64,000 nt of DNA from Impatiens glandulifera (taxonomy: Eukaryota; Streptophyta; Magnoliopsida; Ericales; Balsaminaceae), in contig NC_061866.1 of assembly GCF_907164915.1 (NCBI RefSeq), positions 22,732,117-22,796,116 on the forward strand, read 5' to 3'. Of this stretch, positions 31,621 through 43,290 are shown one piece after another. The translations under genes and the position numbers were made by a program. The notes under the pieces were generated by a model, which was given only the letters and a program-made list of their open reading frames with translations, had not been told where the DNA came from and did no database searches. Within the stretch, counting starts at the first letter, position 1, and each line of letters begins with the position of its first letter.

Positions 31621-34009
31621 TTCAGTTTAAACAAAAATAGTATTAAAAAGTTCTCAAACTCCTATAAAAATTATATTAGATTTAAATAGAATAATAAATT
31701 ATTAATATTTTATTCTATAATATTTAATTATATATATAATTGTATTCATTTCAATCAATAATATCCTCTGGCTTATTTATGGAATAATATTCTCATAAAA
31801 TTAATTTGATTTTAGGAATTACAATAAAAAACAATTAAAAAAATACAAATCTCTTATTGTCCTAGGTTTCTATCTTTCTATATAAATATTGTATTGTTAA
31901 CCATTTAAAATCATATTTTGCATTTATAATTCATTATATTTACTTGATTTTTCACTTTTACTATATGAATTGATTCAATTTGGAGATATGGTGCATTGTC
32001 ACAATGGTGATGACTATAGTAAGTTTTCAAAATAGTTATAATTAGATTATACTTCTAGTTTCTTTAATTTACTTTAATCTTTATTTTATAATTCTAATTT
32101 TACTATTAAGACTATTAAAAATAATATTTTTTAATTAAATAAATTTAAATATATATTGAGTTAAATATATTTTTAATAAGTTAAACTACAATCAAAACGT
32201 TACATCTATACTATTCTTAAAAAATAATATTGTTTATAATAGTTGTACTTTAACAACCCTATATTATATATTATTTTATATCATTCTATTAATTTATACT
32301 ATAAACAATATATCTTTATTTTAAGTATTTATGATATTTATATTTTTAGTAATTAAAAATACAATTGAATGGGGTGGTCCAATCACAATTGTTTTCGGAT
32401 TTTTATATAAAATCTACTATTCAACTATTTTCACTTTACATCTTCATATTATAATTCTAATATTTATTATGCTCTTCAATTATTATTTTAAAAATATAAT
32501 TAAAAATTAATAAAGACTAATGAGCTACAATGATTTTAATTGTATTCGCTAACAGAATATATTAATTAATTTCTAATTGTTTATGTTGTAAAAACCATAA
32601 ATACTAATTTTATAAAAACATAATAACTTCAATTAAAATATGTTTGTATAAAACAATTCATTATTAATATTTTATTAAGAAATAACTTACCTATTAAACA
32701 TACAATCAAAAATTTTATTACCTTACTTAACTTACACATTTTGTGAATAAAATATCATATATATATATATATATTAATAAATTGAATATTTAAAAATAAA
32801 ATATTAACATAGTCATAATTTTTAGATATTAAAAGAAAAGTTAAATCTTCATAAACTATTTTTAAAATTCTTAATTACTTAATCATGAGTCATGACACCT
32901 TATTTATATGGTTAACAAAACACCTAAAAATCAAAAAACAATTTAAGTACAAAATTTAATAACAAGAATTAGACATAAAACAATGGAAAAAAAATTAAAC
33001 TAAAATAGGGTAAATAATAGTTCTTTACAACGGTCTTATATGTCGAGCGTCTCTCGTGACAATCAATAATCACCAACTGCAATATTTTTAATTTATTGAA
33101 AGAATAATTCTCTAATTTGATTAAAAACTTTTTTAAAATTAGAATTGATACTTAATATGATCATATTGTCATAATATGAAGACCACACCCATAAATAATA
33201 GGGCATTCCATTTTCCTATTCTAAGTTAATTTATGTATTGGATAAGTTTTGTATTTGAGATATGAAGATATTTTGAATTATTGGTATATATTCAAAAGTG
33301 TACAAAATAATTCTTTAAACTCTTATTTCAAATTGTTAAAAATTAATAGGGATGGAAAATTAACGATATTATAGGTATATCAAAAATACCGTACCGTAAT
33401 ATATCGAAAATATCAATTTTTAAGGTATACTGAAAAAAGATAAGTTATGTTACCGATACCGGAATTATTATTACGGTAAATGTACGTTATTTTTATAATT
33501 TTGGTATATCGAGATATGCCAAAACACTGAAATACTATTTATAAATTAAAATACAATATATATTTAAGGAAATAAATAGATTTGATATTAATTTAATTAT
33601 ACAAATATAATTTTTGAAAATAATCATAATATAATTATACTAAAATATTATTCAAAATATATTTAATCTATACCTTACCGATGATGAGATACAAAAAAAT
33701 TCCAACCAAACCTTCAATATCTTCGAGTTGTTGAATGAAAGTGAAACTTGGTATCCAATTCTTTCAATTATTGTCAATGATATTTTTGCAATCTCATCCT
33801 GAACAGATATTAGTGAGTCTTCTTTCGGATTGGATAAAAGAATAAGAATAGTAGATCATTTAGGAGCAGTACTAAAATGGTGGAAACATTACTGTACATT
33901 AATGATTAACTAAAAGTAGAAGAATTCAACTTATTAAAATAATCTACAAATGATAAACTTATTAAAATATTCTACAAATGATAAATTTATTATTAAAGAA
34001 AATTGAAAT
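31621..34009. other. Gene-free AT-rich DNA
   Basis: No reading frame of length, RNA gene or repeat unit is recognised. The exception is a GGTATATC-type palindromic block at 33355-33700, whose right part (GGAAATAAATAGATTTGATA) is shared with 26400-26440. A short (TA)n run lies near 32755-32775. Confidence 0.6.
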
Positions 34010-34197
34010 ATTGAAAAGAGTAATTTTTTATTAATTAAGTCAAATTTAACTAACATTTATCTAACTTCAATTATATTATATATTTATAAAATAATTTTGC
34101 AGATATAAATACGATTGAGGACCATTCTTAATTTCACTCTCTCGTCTCCACTTAAGTCAAATTTGAAAACTATACTTATGTTAATTCTTGTCAACTC
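34010..34197. repeat. AT-rich large repeat, copy 2, first piece
   Basis: It matches 28684-28870 closely, including GATATAAATACGATTGAGGA and TCTCGTCTCCACTTAAGTCA. It is cut at 34198 by a solo LTR. Confidence 0.75.
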
Positions 34198-35498
34198 TAA
34201 ATTAGATAGTTAATTAATAAATAATTAACTATCTAAAGAATATAATCAAAATCAACCTTTTGTGCAGGAAAAACAGGGAGCGGTCATATTTTTAATTTGG
34301 CCGGTCAAACCGATATCATAGAAGTAGCACAAACTGGATCCATCAAATTGATCTATCTTCTCAGCATCAGGAAGATCGGTCAATCGATACTAAAGACTGG
34401 TTCGGCTCAACTTCAGGATCGGTGAAATTTTCCTTAAAGATCAGTTTTCTCTCCTCGACGGTAGGATCGATCAACCGATACCAAAGCAATAAACCGGTAT
34501 GATGTCTGGTTGGATCAATTCTTGGAAAATTCTAAGCCACCATACAATCCTAAAGGGGCAGATTAATCAAGATCAAATCAAAGATATGGAACTATTGGAA
34601 GTTTCCATCTTGGTATAATCAGATCTCTTTGGGAATAGGCAGAAGGAGATTTTCAAATATGCAGACTGTACTATTTCCTCTTTGATATAAGTTTATTGAT
34701 AGACTGCAGACTATAGAAGACTGCAAAATGATCAGATATACCTATTTTAGTATAAGTCAAAATGCAGCCTCCAAGAAGCAGGTTCCTGTCAAAAATTGCC
34801 CAGCTGTTAAACTCAATAGAAGACAGACTGGCCGGTTGTATTGTTTCTTGGGAAGCATCAACCACATTTAATGCCTTGCATCTCCTTTTTGACCAACCAA
34901 TCAAATTCAAGGATTACCATGCAGGTATCCGTTGAAAGAGAAATATGACCATTGTCATATTTCCATTATATAAGGAGAAGCTGAAGAACAAAAACAATAG
35001 TTACGATACATAACAGTTTTCAGAGAGTTACAAAAAGAGTCTAGAAGCTATCAAGCCTATTGTTTTTACAATCTGTCCAAAAGTGTCAAAGTGTATTACA
35101 ATTCTATTCATTATATGTGAGAGTTGTAAGTCAATAAGGAGCAATAAATAAGCCTCGGTTATTTGACATATTGTAAAGTGTGATTGAATATTCTTAGTGA
35201 ATATCCTTCTCAAGGTTTGAGAAGAAGGATGACGTAGGAGCTTTATCTCCGAACATCCATAAATCTTGTGTTGTGTTCTTTCTCCATTCCATTCATCTTA
35301 TCATCCAATATGTGTGTGCGTTGCTTCAAGTTGAAACAAACTACTTCTTCACTTGAACTCGGTTCAAGAGTTTGTGACAATTTGTGTAGTATTGAGACCG
35401 ATATTAATCTTTAACCGGATTAGTATCAACCGTTGTGTGTTGTATAAGCGTTCTCCTTTAGCCAGACCACGGTCATCTATCGGCGATCCCGATTCTAT
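34198..35498 (+). repeat. Solo LTR of the RE7/RE8 type
   Basis: This 1301-bp segment is homologous to the LTR at 59772-61050. It begins TAAATTAGATAGTTAATT and lacks the first bases TGTTAGA. It ends GATCCCGATTCTAT and lacks a clean CA. The promoter TATA (tatataag) is at 34967-34974, and the conserved hairpin/TGACGT block is at 35196-35262. The flanks join exactly to the uninterrupted copy at 28865 with no 5-bp duplication, so the ends were trimmed or the target duplication was lost. Confidence 0.8.
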
Positions 35499-35699
35499 CA
35501 ATTTTTTTAACTAACTTTAATTTTTATAATATCATAATTTTTACAACTATTGAATTTTAAAAAAATATATTTTATTTTATGATAAATATCATTATTTTTT
35601 TGTTTTGTGTAACATTTACGTAGTAACTATATTAAATTGATTTTTTTGTTTAAGAATATATTTTTTAGGAATCAAATGTATAATATCGATACCATACTG
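35499..35699. repeat. AT-rich large repeat, copy 2, second piece
   Basis: It matches 28868-29060. It ends with tactg (35695-35699), the left target duplication of RE5, and resumes at 49780. Confidence 0.75.
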
Positions 35700-37032
35700 T
35701 GTTAGGATCGGGGACGCCCTTGGAGGACCGGGGTGTTTCCGGTTTCGGGAAGGGTGACCGCTAACAACACACACACCACTTTGGTGATAGTCCGGTTAGA
35801 GACTATAACCGTTCTCAGCACTGCACAAACTGTCACAGACTCTTGAACCGGGTTCAAGGGCGGAAATGTCTGTTCAGGTTGAAGCAACGAATACGACTTT
35901 AGATGATGTTTAAGAAGGAGTCGGTTTAATGGAGGTGAGTGACCGGTTTTAGGAGTATGATTAGTTTGAGGTTAGGCTAAGTAATAAAAGCAAAGAAAAG
36001 AACACGAGACAAGGATTTGTTTATGGATGTTCGGAGCAAACCCTCCTCCGTCACCCCTTCTTCTCAGGTTATGAGAAGGATCTCCACTAACTCTTTAGAG
36101 ATACAACAATACTGCCGGTCGAGCCCAACTTCGCTACTCGCCGGTTACACCAAACTCACACTTTGATGTAATACAACAACACAACACAACGTCACACAAA
36201 GAGCTTCCGGTTTTAGATACACCGGTTTTACAGTATATAGGACTTTATCTCTCTAGAATTTAATGCTTTTACAACTTTTAATTACTTCTGAACTTCTTCG
36301 AACTGCTTGTATATGTTAAATGAAGACGTTTGGACTTCCTTTTATAGCTGAAAGTAGCCAACGGTTACTTTCTTCTCTCTCCTACGGATTGGTCGATCGT
36401 CATCACGCCTGTTGTAGAAAAGGTTGCTTGCACGCTTCACTTTCCTCAACACCTGGCATTCATGCAGGCAGCTCTAAGCAAAAGATGACGTAGCCGGTTT
36501 TCAGATTTGGACACGTGTTGAACATGCACTTCCGGTTGTCAATTTCAGATCAATAAAGCATCATTGCTTTCCTCGCATGCTTCCGATCGGATCCGATCTT
36601 CTTTTATTCTTTTAAGACACGTTTCTTCCGTCATGGTACGTCACTCTTGAAGTTTGAATCTTCTGACTTTTGTTCTGAACCTTCCGGTTTTTGTGTCTTG
36701 TGCAGTATGATCCGGTTGGAATGAAAGTTTCTGTCTTGGCTAACCGGTTGCTTGAGAAGGTGAAAACCGGTTCCTCTGATCTTTAACTTGATCACTTGAA
36801 ACTGGTTTCTTTGAATTGTAGTATCAGCCGGTTTTACAACGCCAACCTGTTCATACGGTTTTAGAAGTACCTGCACATGAAGATTAACTTCTGTTTAGTT
36901 TGTCTGACCGGTTCCAAAATTAATCTACTTAATTTTTCTATCAATTTCTCCCTTTTTGATTATTTAGAATAAATATTCAAAAATTGTAATTTATGGCCGG
37001 TTCCAAAATTAATCTACTTAATTTTTCTATCA
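35700..37032 (-). repeat. RE5 3' LTR
   Basis: 1333 bp. On the minus strand it starts TGATAGAAAAATTAAG and ends GATCCTAACA. The promoter TATA is at 36338-36347, and the conserved TGACGT/hairpin block is at about 36025-36091. An internal copy of the polypurine tract (about 36945-36960) lies in an ~80-bp tandem repeat. Confidence 0.95.
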
Positions 37033-37046
37033 ATTTCTCCCTTTTT
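37033..37046 (-). other. RE5 polypurine tract
   Basis: AAAAAGGGAGAAAT on the minus strand abuts the LTR start TGATAG. The non-coding stretch 37047-37365 holds a third copy of the same tandem repeat (around 37125-37200). The tract is thus present three times at spacings of about 80-105 bp. Confidence 0.85.
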
Positions 37047-37365
37047 GATTATTTAGAATAAATATTCAAAACATGTAATGTATGGCCGGTTTTAAAAGAT
37101 TTACTTATTAGCCAGTTTAGAAAAATTAATCTACTTAATTTTTCTATCAATTTCTCCCTTTTTGATTATTTAGAATAAATATTCAAAACATGTAATATAT
37201 GGCCGGTTTTGAAAATCATGTGTTTTGAATTGTTGGAAGAAAAATTTTCAAAGGCATGAGTGTTATTGTTTTAGAAAATATGTGAGAACCTATCAGAAAA
37301 AGCAAAGTAACCAAGTTCTGAAACATAGTAAGGCATAATTGTTTGAAATAAATAAAGAAAGAGAT

Positions 37366-40183
37366 TTAGGGCTTGGATGGTCCCTCCTTGTGAAGCTCTT
37401 TTTCCTTTTCCTTCTGTCTTCTGTCTTCTTCTTTTCTTGCTTTCCACTCTCTATCACGTCTTTCGGCATCAATCAGCACTCCGGCCCATACACTTGAGTG
37501 ACCGGTACCCCTATTCTTTAACCCAAAGTTGGCACAGATTGGTTTTGGTGGTGGAGGCGGTGGAGCATTAGAAGGTCTAAAGCCTGGAGTTGAGGGTGAG
37601 CCTGCGGTTGCCCTTCTCTTTCGCTGGTTAAGTTCCTCAGCATCTTCTTCTTCTTCTTCATCAAGCGGTTGCGCATTTGTCACGACTAGTACAACTGTTG
37701 TTCTCTATTCTGCCCGCTTCATCACGTTCTTAATTGCGCTTCGCTTCTTCTTGTTCCTTGTATCCATTGAGTGGGACGATTGAACCAGTGGAAGTTCTTG
37801 GATGCTGGCCTGCTCTTCCTCGGTAAACTTTTGAGCGAGTTCAAAATCTCTTTCTTCAGTCTCCTTCTGTAACCGTTCCCTTTCTATCTCTTCCTCTTGC
37901 AATTTCTTTGCAGTTTCAGCATCCTTTTCGATTTGCGTTTGAGTTGTGCTGACTTGAACCTTGGACATTTCCCCGATTTGAATGGCCATTGCTTGCAGCA
38001 TGTCCAATAGTGGAGCGGTTGCGGTTTGGACGGATTCGGCGATCAAGGCTTTTACTGTTGTCTGCATGGTCGTGTCCATCATGGTCCTTAGAGAGTTTGA
38101 CAGTTTATCTTCAGCCACTGCAATTCTTTCGTCGGTTGCGGTTTTAAAATTTCCAAGGCATGAGTCCACTATTTCAGCCATCGCTTGCTTAATCTGATCA
38201 ATTTCCGGAGCTTTGACCGTTTGAGATGTTTCTTGTTCCAAATTTTCAGAGGTTCCGGATGTCTCACCACTCATAAAGAATGGTTTGCTTAGATATGATT
38301 CGACATTGTTGAGTTGGCGTTGGCAACCTTTCCTCCACTGCTTGTCAAGACGATCAAGATTTCGCACAAGCTGTTCTCGTACCGCAATAAACCGTTCGGC
38401 CATCCTCATTTCAATCGGGTTTAGCGTCGATCCTTGGGTTTCTTGAAAGGCATTCTCCACTGCCTGTAGCCGTGCGTTTTCAAGGATAACTGGTGCTTTG
38501 CTAAAAGCCGGTTGAATTAGGTTTGTGTTAGCTAGCTGAAGTGCCTTCTCTTCCAGCTTGATGAGCATATCCCACTGTTTATTGCCACTTAAACCTGGAA
38601 CCATGTCGGATAGCTTGGTTTCGCATCTGAGCTTCACCCACAAGATGTATGGAGCTAACGCATCACTTGCACCTTTGTTCATGTCTTGAATGAGTTCCTC
38701 GAAGATCTCATTTTCTTGCTCTGCGGTGAAGATGACTTCGTCTCCGATTATAGCTTCCTGCTGAGGGTCGGTTTGCAGCGCGCTCGTTCCGGTTACCGTT
38801 GTATCTTCAATAAGAATCCCTTTCCCTTTGTTTACTTGAGTGGAACCGTTAGGTGTTGTGGCCGGTTGGATTTCTGAGGTTGTCTTTCTTCCTACGGAAC
38901 CGGAAGGTTCCTGTTCTTCATAATTTCCCTCCTGAGCCGGAGGTGTGATCTCTGTTGATTTGGTCGTCTCATCGACCGGTTAAACTTCTGTCTGATCAGG
39001 TATCTCAACCTGATCATCTGGCTTCCGACGACTTGAAACATCGTCCTCTTCGGTTTCCTTTGTGATCTCTTGGACCACATTATTGATTGCTTTTGAGGTA
39101 TTCAAGCCCACATCGGCCAATACCTCTCCAACTCGTTTACTCGGTGACTTGGAGGTTTCAGAGTGAATGGTTACCTCTGCTTCCTTCTTGGAGATTGACT
39201 TGTTCTCCTTGCTCCCCGAAGATTCGGTTTGCCTTGGAGAATGGGATGGAATGGGAACGGGAATAACTATGTTGATGGGAATGGGTTGAAATACCTCTGC
39301 GGTTCTTTCCGGTGGATTGTCCGAGGAAAGCGTTTTCTCGGAGTCTGCCGGTTTCTTTGAGCTCTTCTTCGCAGCTACCTTCTTCCTCCTCTTTGGTTCT
39401 GGTGGAACTTCTGCTTCAACCGCCTTTCTTGACGGTTTCTTCTGTCTGGTTTCTTCTTCAACCGGAACCGATGAACTGGCTCCCTTGGATGATTTGGTCT
39501 TTGAGGATTTAGGTTTAAGTGTCTTCTCCGGTTTTTCGATCACTGACTCTGAGTCAAGAATGTTGGAGATCGGAAGCGGTATGCCTTCACCTAGTTCCAC
39601 TTTGAGGAACTCAAGGATTTTGACGATTTGCATAGCAAAGGACTGCACCCGCCCATCTTTCTTTATCACCATTTGACAGAATTCTTCGTAAATCACATAT
39701 CCCCAGTTTGAGTTTTGTGAGGTTGTCGAAGTTACCTCCCCTTCCCTGGATTGATTTGGCGATGACGGTCACTAACCATCTATATTCCGGTTTGAGCTTG
39801 ATCTTCCGGCTGGAGTGGATCACTAGATCTTGATCCGAGAATGAAACCACCAACCGAGCAGCGTTGGATTCTCCATCGGTTAGGTATGTCTTCAGATCCA
39901 TACCGGTGTTTGGCAGACCGAGAGCTTCAGCAAATAGCTCTTCGGTTATGAGGATGGCCTTCCCGTTGACGGATGCAGAGATCTTCCTCTTCGACAGCGT
40001 CGCCGTCGCCAAGAACTCTGTCACCGCCGCCGGATGGATGATGAACGGACCAGAAAGAAATTTTTCCAACCCAGATTCCCTCAGAAGTTGAAGAACAGCC
40101 TTGTTCTTGTCTTCGGCATGTTCATCAATATCTGTGAAATCAACTTGTAACATCCATTGGAATGGAGCTTTGGTTAGATCCAT
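37366..40183 (-). pseudogene. RE5 ORF C (broken)
   Basis: The start ATG is at 40181-40183 (MDLTKAPFQWMLQVDFTDI), as in RE1. The architecture matches RE1 ORF C: shared domain (SGLEKFLSG, VTEFLATATL, GLPNTGMDL, SIQGRGGNFDNL, FAMQIVKILEFL), Lys/Ser-rich part, helical part (ILWVKLRCETKLSDM), coiled coil, a basic cluster (DTRNKKKRSAIKNVMKRAE), a DEEEEEDAEE run and a charged end. Defects are a deletion/frameshift at about 39650-39690 that removes the INW-type motif, a stop at 38980 and one at 37705. It is about 939 codons if read through. Its role is unknown. Confidence 0.78.
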
Positions 40184-40620
40184 GAAGATTTTGTGAAGAA
40201 GATATGAAGATCGATGAATATTGTAGAGAAGAACGCTTTGAAGATTTGAAGATTTGTAGAGAGAGAAAGCACGAGTGTTGAATAGGATGATATGAACTTA
40301 TATACATGGCAGTTCTGAGCGGTTTGAAGATGAACCGTCAATTTGATGCTTTTGGCGCCAATTTTCCCTCCAAAAGTTACTGCCGTAACTTTCGGCGGTA
40401 AAAGCGGAAATTCAATGGGCGGTAAACTTTGTGGGTTTTAACCGTGGGCGGTTAAGATTTTTCAAAATTTTCACTTTTGCTTGAAGTTCCGGTTTCACTT
40501 GAAGTCTTGTTAACCGGAAGTTTTTAAGTTAACGTTAAGTTTGGAAAACCGGAAGAAAGGATATGAATAAAAACCGGAAACTTTGAAAATTAACTGTTTC
40601 ATTAATAAGGTGAACAATAA
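40184..40620 (-). promoter_or_regulatory. RE5 ORF C promoter with E2F-like block
   Basis: A TATA box (TATATAAG on the minus strand, 40297-40304) lies about 115 nt before the ATG. The E2F-like block at 40350-40375 (gene strand TTTTGGAGGGAAAATT then GGCGCCAAAA) is about 46 nt upstream of the TATA, nearly the same spacing as in RE1 and RE2. Confidence 0.6.
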
Positions 40621-40657
40621 GCGGTTCTGGTCGTACAGCAAAATGACCAGAAACCGG
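40621..40657 (-). terminator. 3' UTR hairpin of RE5 ORF B
   Basis: On the minus strand the stem CGGTTTCTGGTC pairs with GACCAGAACCG with one bulged base, around the loop ATTTTGCTGTAC. It lies about 25 nt after the inferred original stop of ORF B. Confidence 0.62.
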
Positions 40658-40681
40658 AAAGAAAAACGAAAAGAAAGAAAA

Positions 40682-41433
40682 TTATTCTTCCGTGAACCAT
40701 CCTCCTTCCATCCTCCTTTCATACCACTTTTCAATGGTGTTTTGAGGAAACCGTTTCAAGGTGATGGTGTTGAATGGTCTATGGTGATGGTGTTGAATGG
40801 TCCAACCGGAACACCGGTTCCAAGGTTGCGACACTTGGACATGACAAACCGGGTGATTTGAGGGGCGTAGCTTATCTTCCCTCTTGCACCGGTCATAAGC
40901 TGCTTCAGCTTGTTGAAAAGGTAGGATGCCCAGTTGATGGCGGAGTTGCGGATGATGGCTATCATAATGTCGAATGCCTCCCGGCTGTAGTTCTGGTTGG
41001 GCATTCGGCCTATGATAGACCTTTGGACCAGATCGTGAAAGAGCTGGTAGTGAGGAGCGAGATTTTCTTTCTTCCCAAAGTCCTTGATAAGAGTATAGGA
41101 AGAAGAGAAGATCTTGAAAAAAGTTTCCTTAGCCGGTAAGAACGGCGTTGGAAAATCAGAAAAACCTTCGGTCGGAAGGTGAAAGAAGGTGGCGAATTCC
41201 TTCTCGGTGAACTGGAGGAACTGACCGTCGACGATGGTGCGAATGCTGCCATCATCCAAGATGTGACCATTGTTGTAGAATTCACACACCTCCTCCACGA
41301 GGATGGTGTCTGAACCCTTAAGGAAGCCCTGGAACCCAGAATCTATGATGTGCTGAAAAATGCAATCATAGTAAGCACTATCTTTGATATCTTCAAAGTC
41401 GATAATGAGAGTGTTTCTTAGCTCGGCAGTCAT
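40682..41433 (-). pseudogene. RE5 ORF B (frameshifted by a 23-bp tandem duplication)
   Basis: The start ATG is at 41431-41433 (MTAELRNTLIIDFEDI). It is open for 225 codons through SGFQGFLKG, VEEVCEFYNN, FFHLPTEGFSDF, HYQLFHDLV, INWASYLFNKLKQL and LGTGVPVGP. Near the end a 23-bp tandem repeat (40760-40779 and 40783-40802) shifts the frame and gives a premature stop at 40756. Without it the frame would continue to a tail like that of RE1 ORF B and end at TAA 40682-40684. The damage is a single event, so ORF B was intact until recently. Its function is unknown. Confidence 0.75.
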
Positions 41434-41788
41434 GATGATAATGGAGATTTTGAGAAGGGATTTTTCTTAGCTTTCAAATTTTAGAGAGAAGGAGTGCTTG
41501 GAGGCGCGTTTTGAAAGTGAAAGATTGATCCTCCTTTTATAGCCTGGAATGGGTGAGTGCATTTAATGAGATGATTTGAAAAATCTAGCCGTTTATGTCT
41601 AGTCATTAATGTCTTTGTGATTTTCCAAGAGAATAAAGGCATGTCTTGTCTAGTCAAGTCAGGCATGCTTTTTGATGATGAGAATTTGTGTTTCCAAGAG
41701 TGATATGATTTATTTGGATATGGCACATTGAATATTTTAGATTTTGACTTGAAAAAGAAAAGAAATCTGATTCATTAATTGGAGTACG
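41434..41788 (-). promoter_or_regulatory. RE5 ORF B promoter and leader
   Basis: A TATA box (CTATAAAAGG on the minus strand, ~41533-41542) lies about 105 nt before the ATG. The upstream CATGC repeats near 41640-41670 match RE1. There is no gene. Confidence 0.58.
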
Positions 41789-41818
41789 AAACCGGTAGTA
41801 AAACAAAAGTACCGGTTT
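41789..41818 (-). terminator. 3' UTR hairpin of RE5 ORF A
   Basis: On the minus strand the stem AAACCGGTA pairs with TACCGGTTT around the 12-nt loop CTTTTGTTTTAC, a variant of the common loop. It starts about 36 nt after the ORF A stop. Confidence 0.58.
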
Positions 41819-41853
41819 TGTGAAAAGAGATAAAAGAAAGAAGAAGGAACATG

Positions 41854-42615
41854 TTAGACATTTGATGACTCAGCCGCTTGAGCATTTGATGCCTCAGCCG
41901 CTTGAATTCTTCTGGCTTTGACAGCTTCCCACCGGTCGATCATCTCTTGTACTCTTTCCTTGGTGAGCACATGCCTTGGATGAAGAGTGACGAAGGGTCC
42001 GGAGTGGATGTCCAGACTTGCACAGAAACCGCTCAGCTGAAGAGCGTAGCCGGTTTTGTTAGAAAGGAGCATCTTCTTCAGGTTACTGAAGATGATTCAG
42101 GACCAGTTAACCGGTGTCCCAACCGTTACAGCGATCATCATCTCGAAGAGCCTTTGAGTGTAGTAGTAACTTTTCTCTCTGCACAAGACAGATTTTCCCA
42201 GAATCTCGCAGAGAAGCTGGTACTTATGAGAAAGTTGACTTTTGGCACCCTAGGGTTTAACCGGGATATCTGATCCTGAGAACCGGCGACACATCTCTTC
42301 CATTGTCACCGGGGAGTAGGTTAGGTCGGTTACCCCTTCATTGGGCAGACCGCAGTATACAGCGAAATCCGTCTCGCTGAATAGGAATTTCTGACCGTAG
42401 ACCTATGCAACGAGTATATCTCGATGCACCTCTTTCGCGGTCTGAAAGAGTTCTTCGACTACAAGGTAGTCGAGGATAAATCTGTTCTCAAGGAAACTTC
42501 TTAGCCCGCTCCTTTCTATGGATAAGAACATTTCCTTGACCTCATGATCTTCATATTGGTAGATTGAATCAAAATCTGCCAATATGATTTTCTTTGCTAA
42601 GGAGTTGGTATTCAT
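41854..42615 (-). pseudogene. RE5 ORF A (three stops)
   Basis: One frame of 254 codons runs from ATG 42613-42615 (MNTNSLAKKIILADF) to the stop at 41854. Family marks are SGLRSFLEN, VVEELFQTA, CGLPNEGVTDL, HKYQLLCEI, VNWS-IIFSNLKKM and GPFVTLHPRHV. The alanine-rich tail IQAAEASNAQAAESSNV is complete here but shortened in RE1. Stops are TAG 42403-42405 (a stop also in RE1, as TAA), TAG 42250-42252 (Trp in RE1) and TGA 42097-42099 (Trp in RE1). There is no frameshift. Two stops arose at Trp codons by G-to-A changes. Confidence 0.8.
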
Positions 42616-43290
42616 GTTTTTGAGAGAGATGATTTTATCTCAAGAATGATACTTGTGAATAGTGAACTTGTGATATTTTTGAGAAGGATTGAGGGTGGTT
42701 TATATAGCCCGGGATTCGACTGGTCTTTAATGAGGTTAAGCATGCTTGATGATGTCATCAACTACTTAATAGATTTCCAAGGTAATCTAATTATTACTAA
42801 GATAGCATTGATGAAAAATATCTATTGACAAGATGTGAGTCTCCCTCTCTTGATGATGGACACATGTCGTCATCTCGATTGTGGTAGACTTGTTTTTATT
42901 AATTACAGGCTTCATTTTTCAAGACATGCATTAAAACTCAGTCAGTCATCCCAGGTTAACCGGAAAAGTTCATTTCATCAGACCAGAATGCATTTGTGCT
43001 AAGCGGTTTTCCATGACCGGTTTTAGTAGGATATTTCCATTTGTGAAGAAAAGTTGATTAATGTCAACAGTTGTTCAACTTTGGATTTTTGACTTATCCA
43101 CTTTAGCCCGGTTATTTCAACCGTATAGTAAACATACATTTGATTCGAAATTATGAAGTAATCGGGCATAACCGGAGACTTCCTCCCGGTTAGCATATTT
43201 GATTTATTAATGGCCTATTTGAATATGGTTTGAGAAGCTTTAACTTCTCCCTGAACACATATCCCGGTTTCTTACATGCATACATGATGA
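42616..43290 (-). promoter_or_regulatory. RE5 pol-to-ORF A spacer with ORF A promoter
   Basis: A TATA box (TATATAAA on the minus strand, 42699-42706) lies about 84 nt before the ORF A ATG. The spacer is similar to RE1 1553-2270, including the ACATGT-containing block around 42850-42880. There is no gene. Confidence 0.58.

Noticed and set aside
29200..33360. Possible CRISPR-like or satellite arrays in AT-rich DNA
   Set aside because: No regular repeat-spacer period is visible. The similarities are simple AT runs.
37377..37783. Plus-strand frames opposite RE5 ORF C (also 38686-39676 and 39864-40091)
   Set aside because: They are antisense shadows of ORF C, with low-complexity Ser/Phe content and no conserved start.
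37366..42615. ORF A-C as retroviral-type envelope genes
   Set aside because: They have no signal peptide, no hydrophobic fusion or anchor segment and no furin-like site. Only the position after pol matches.
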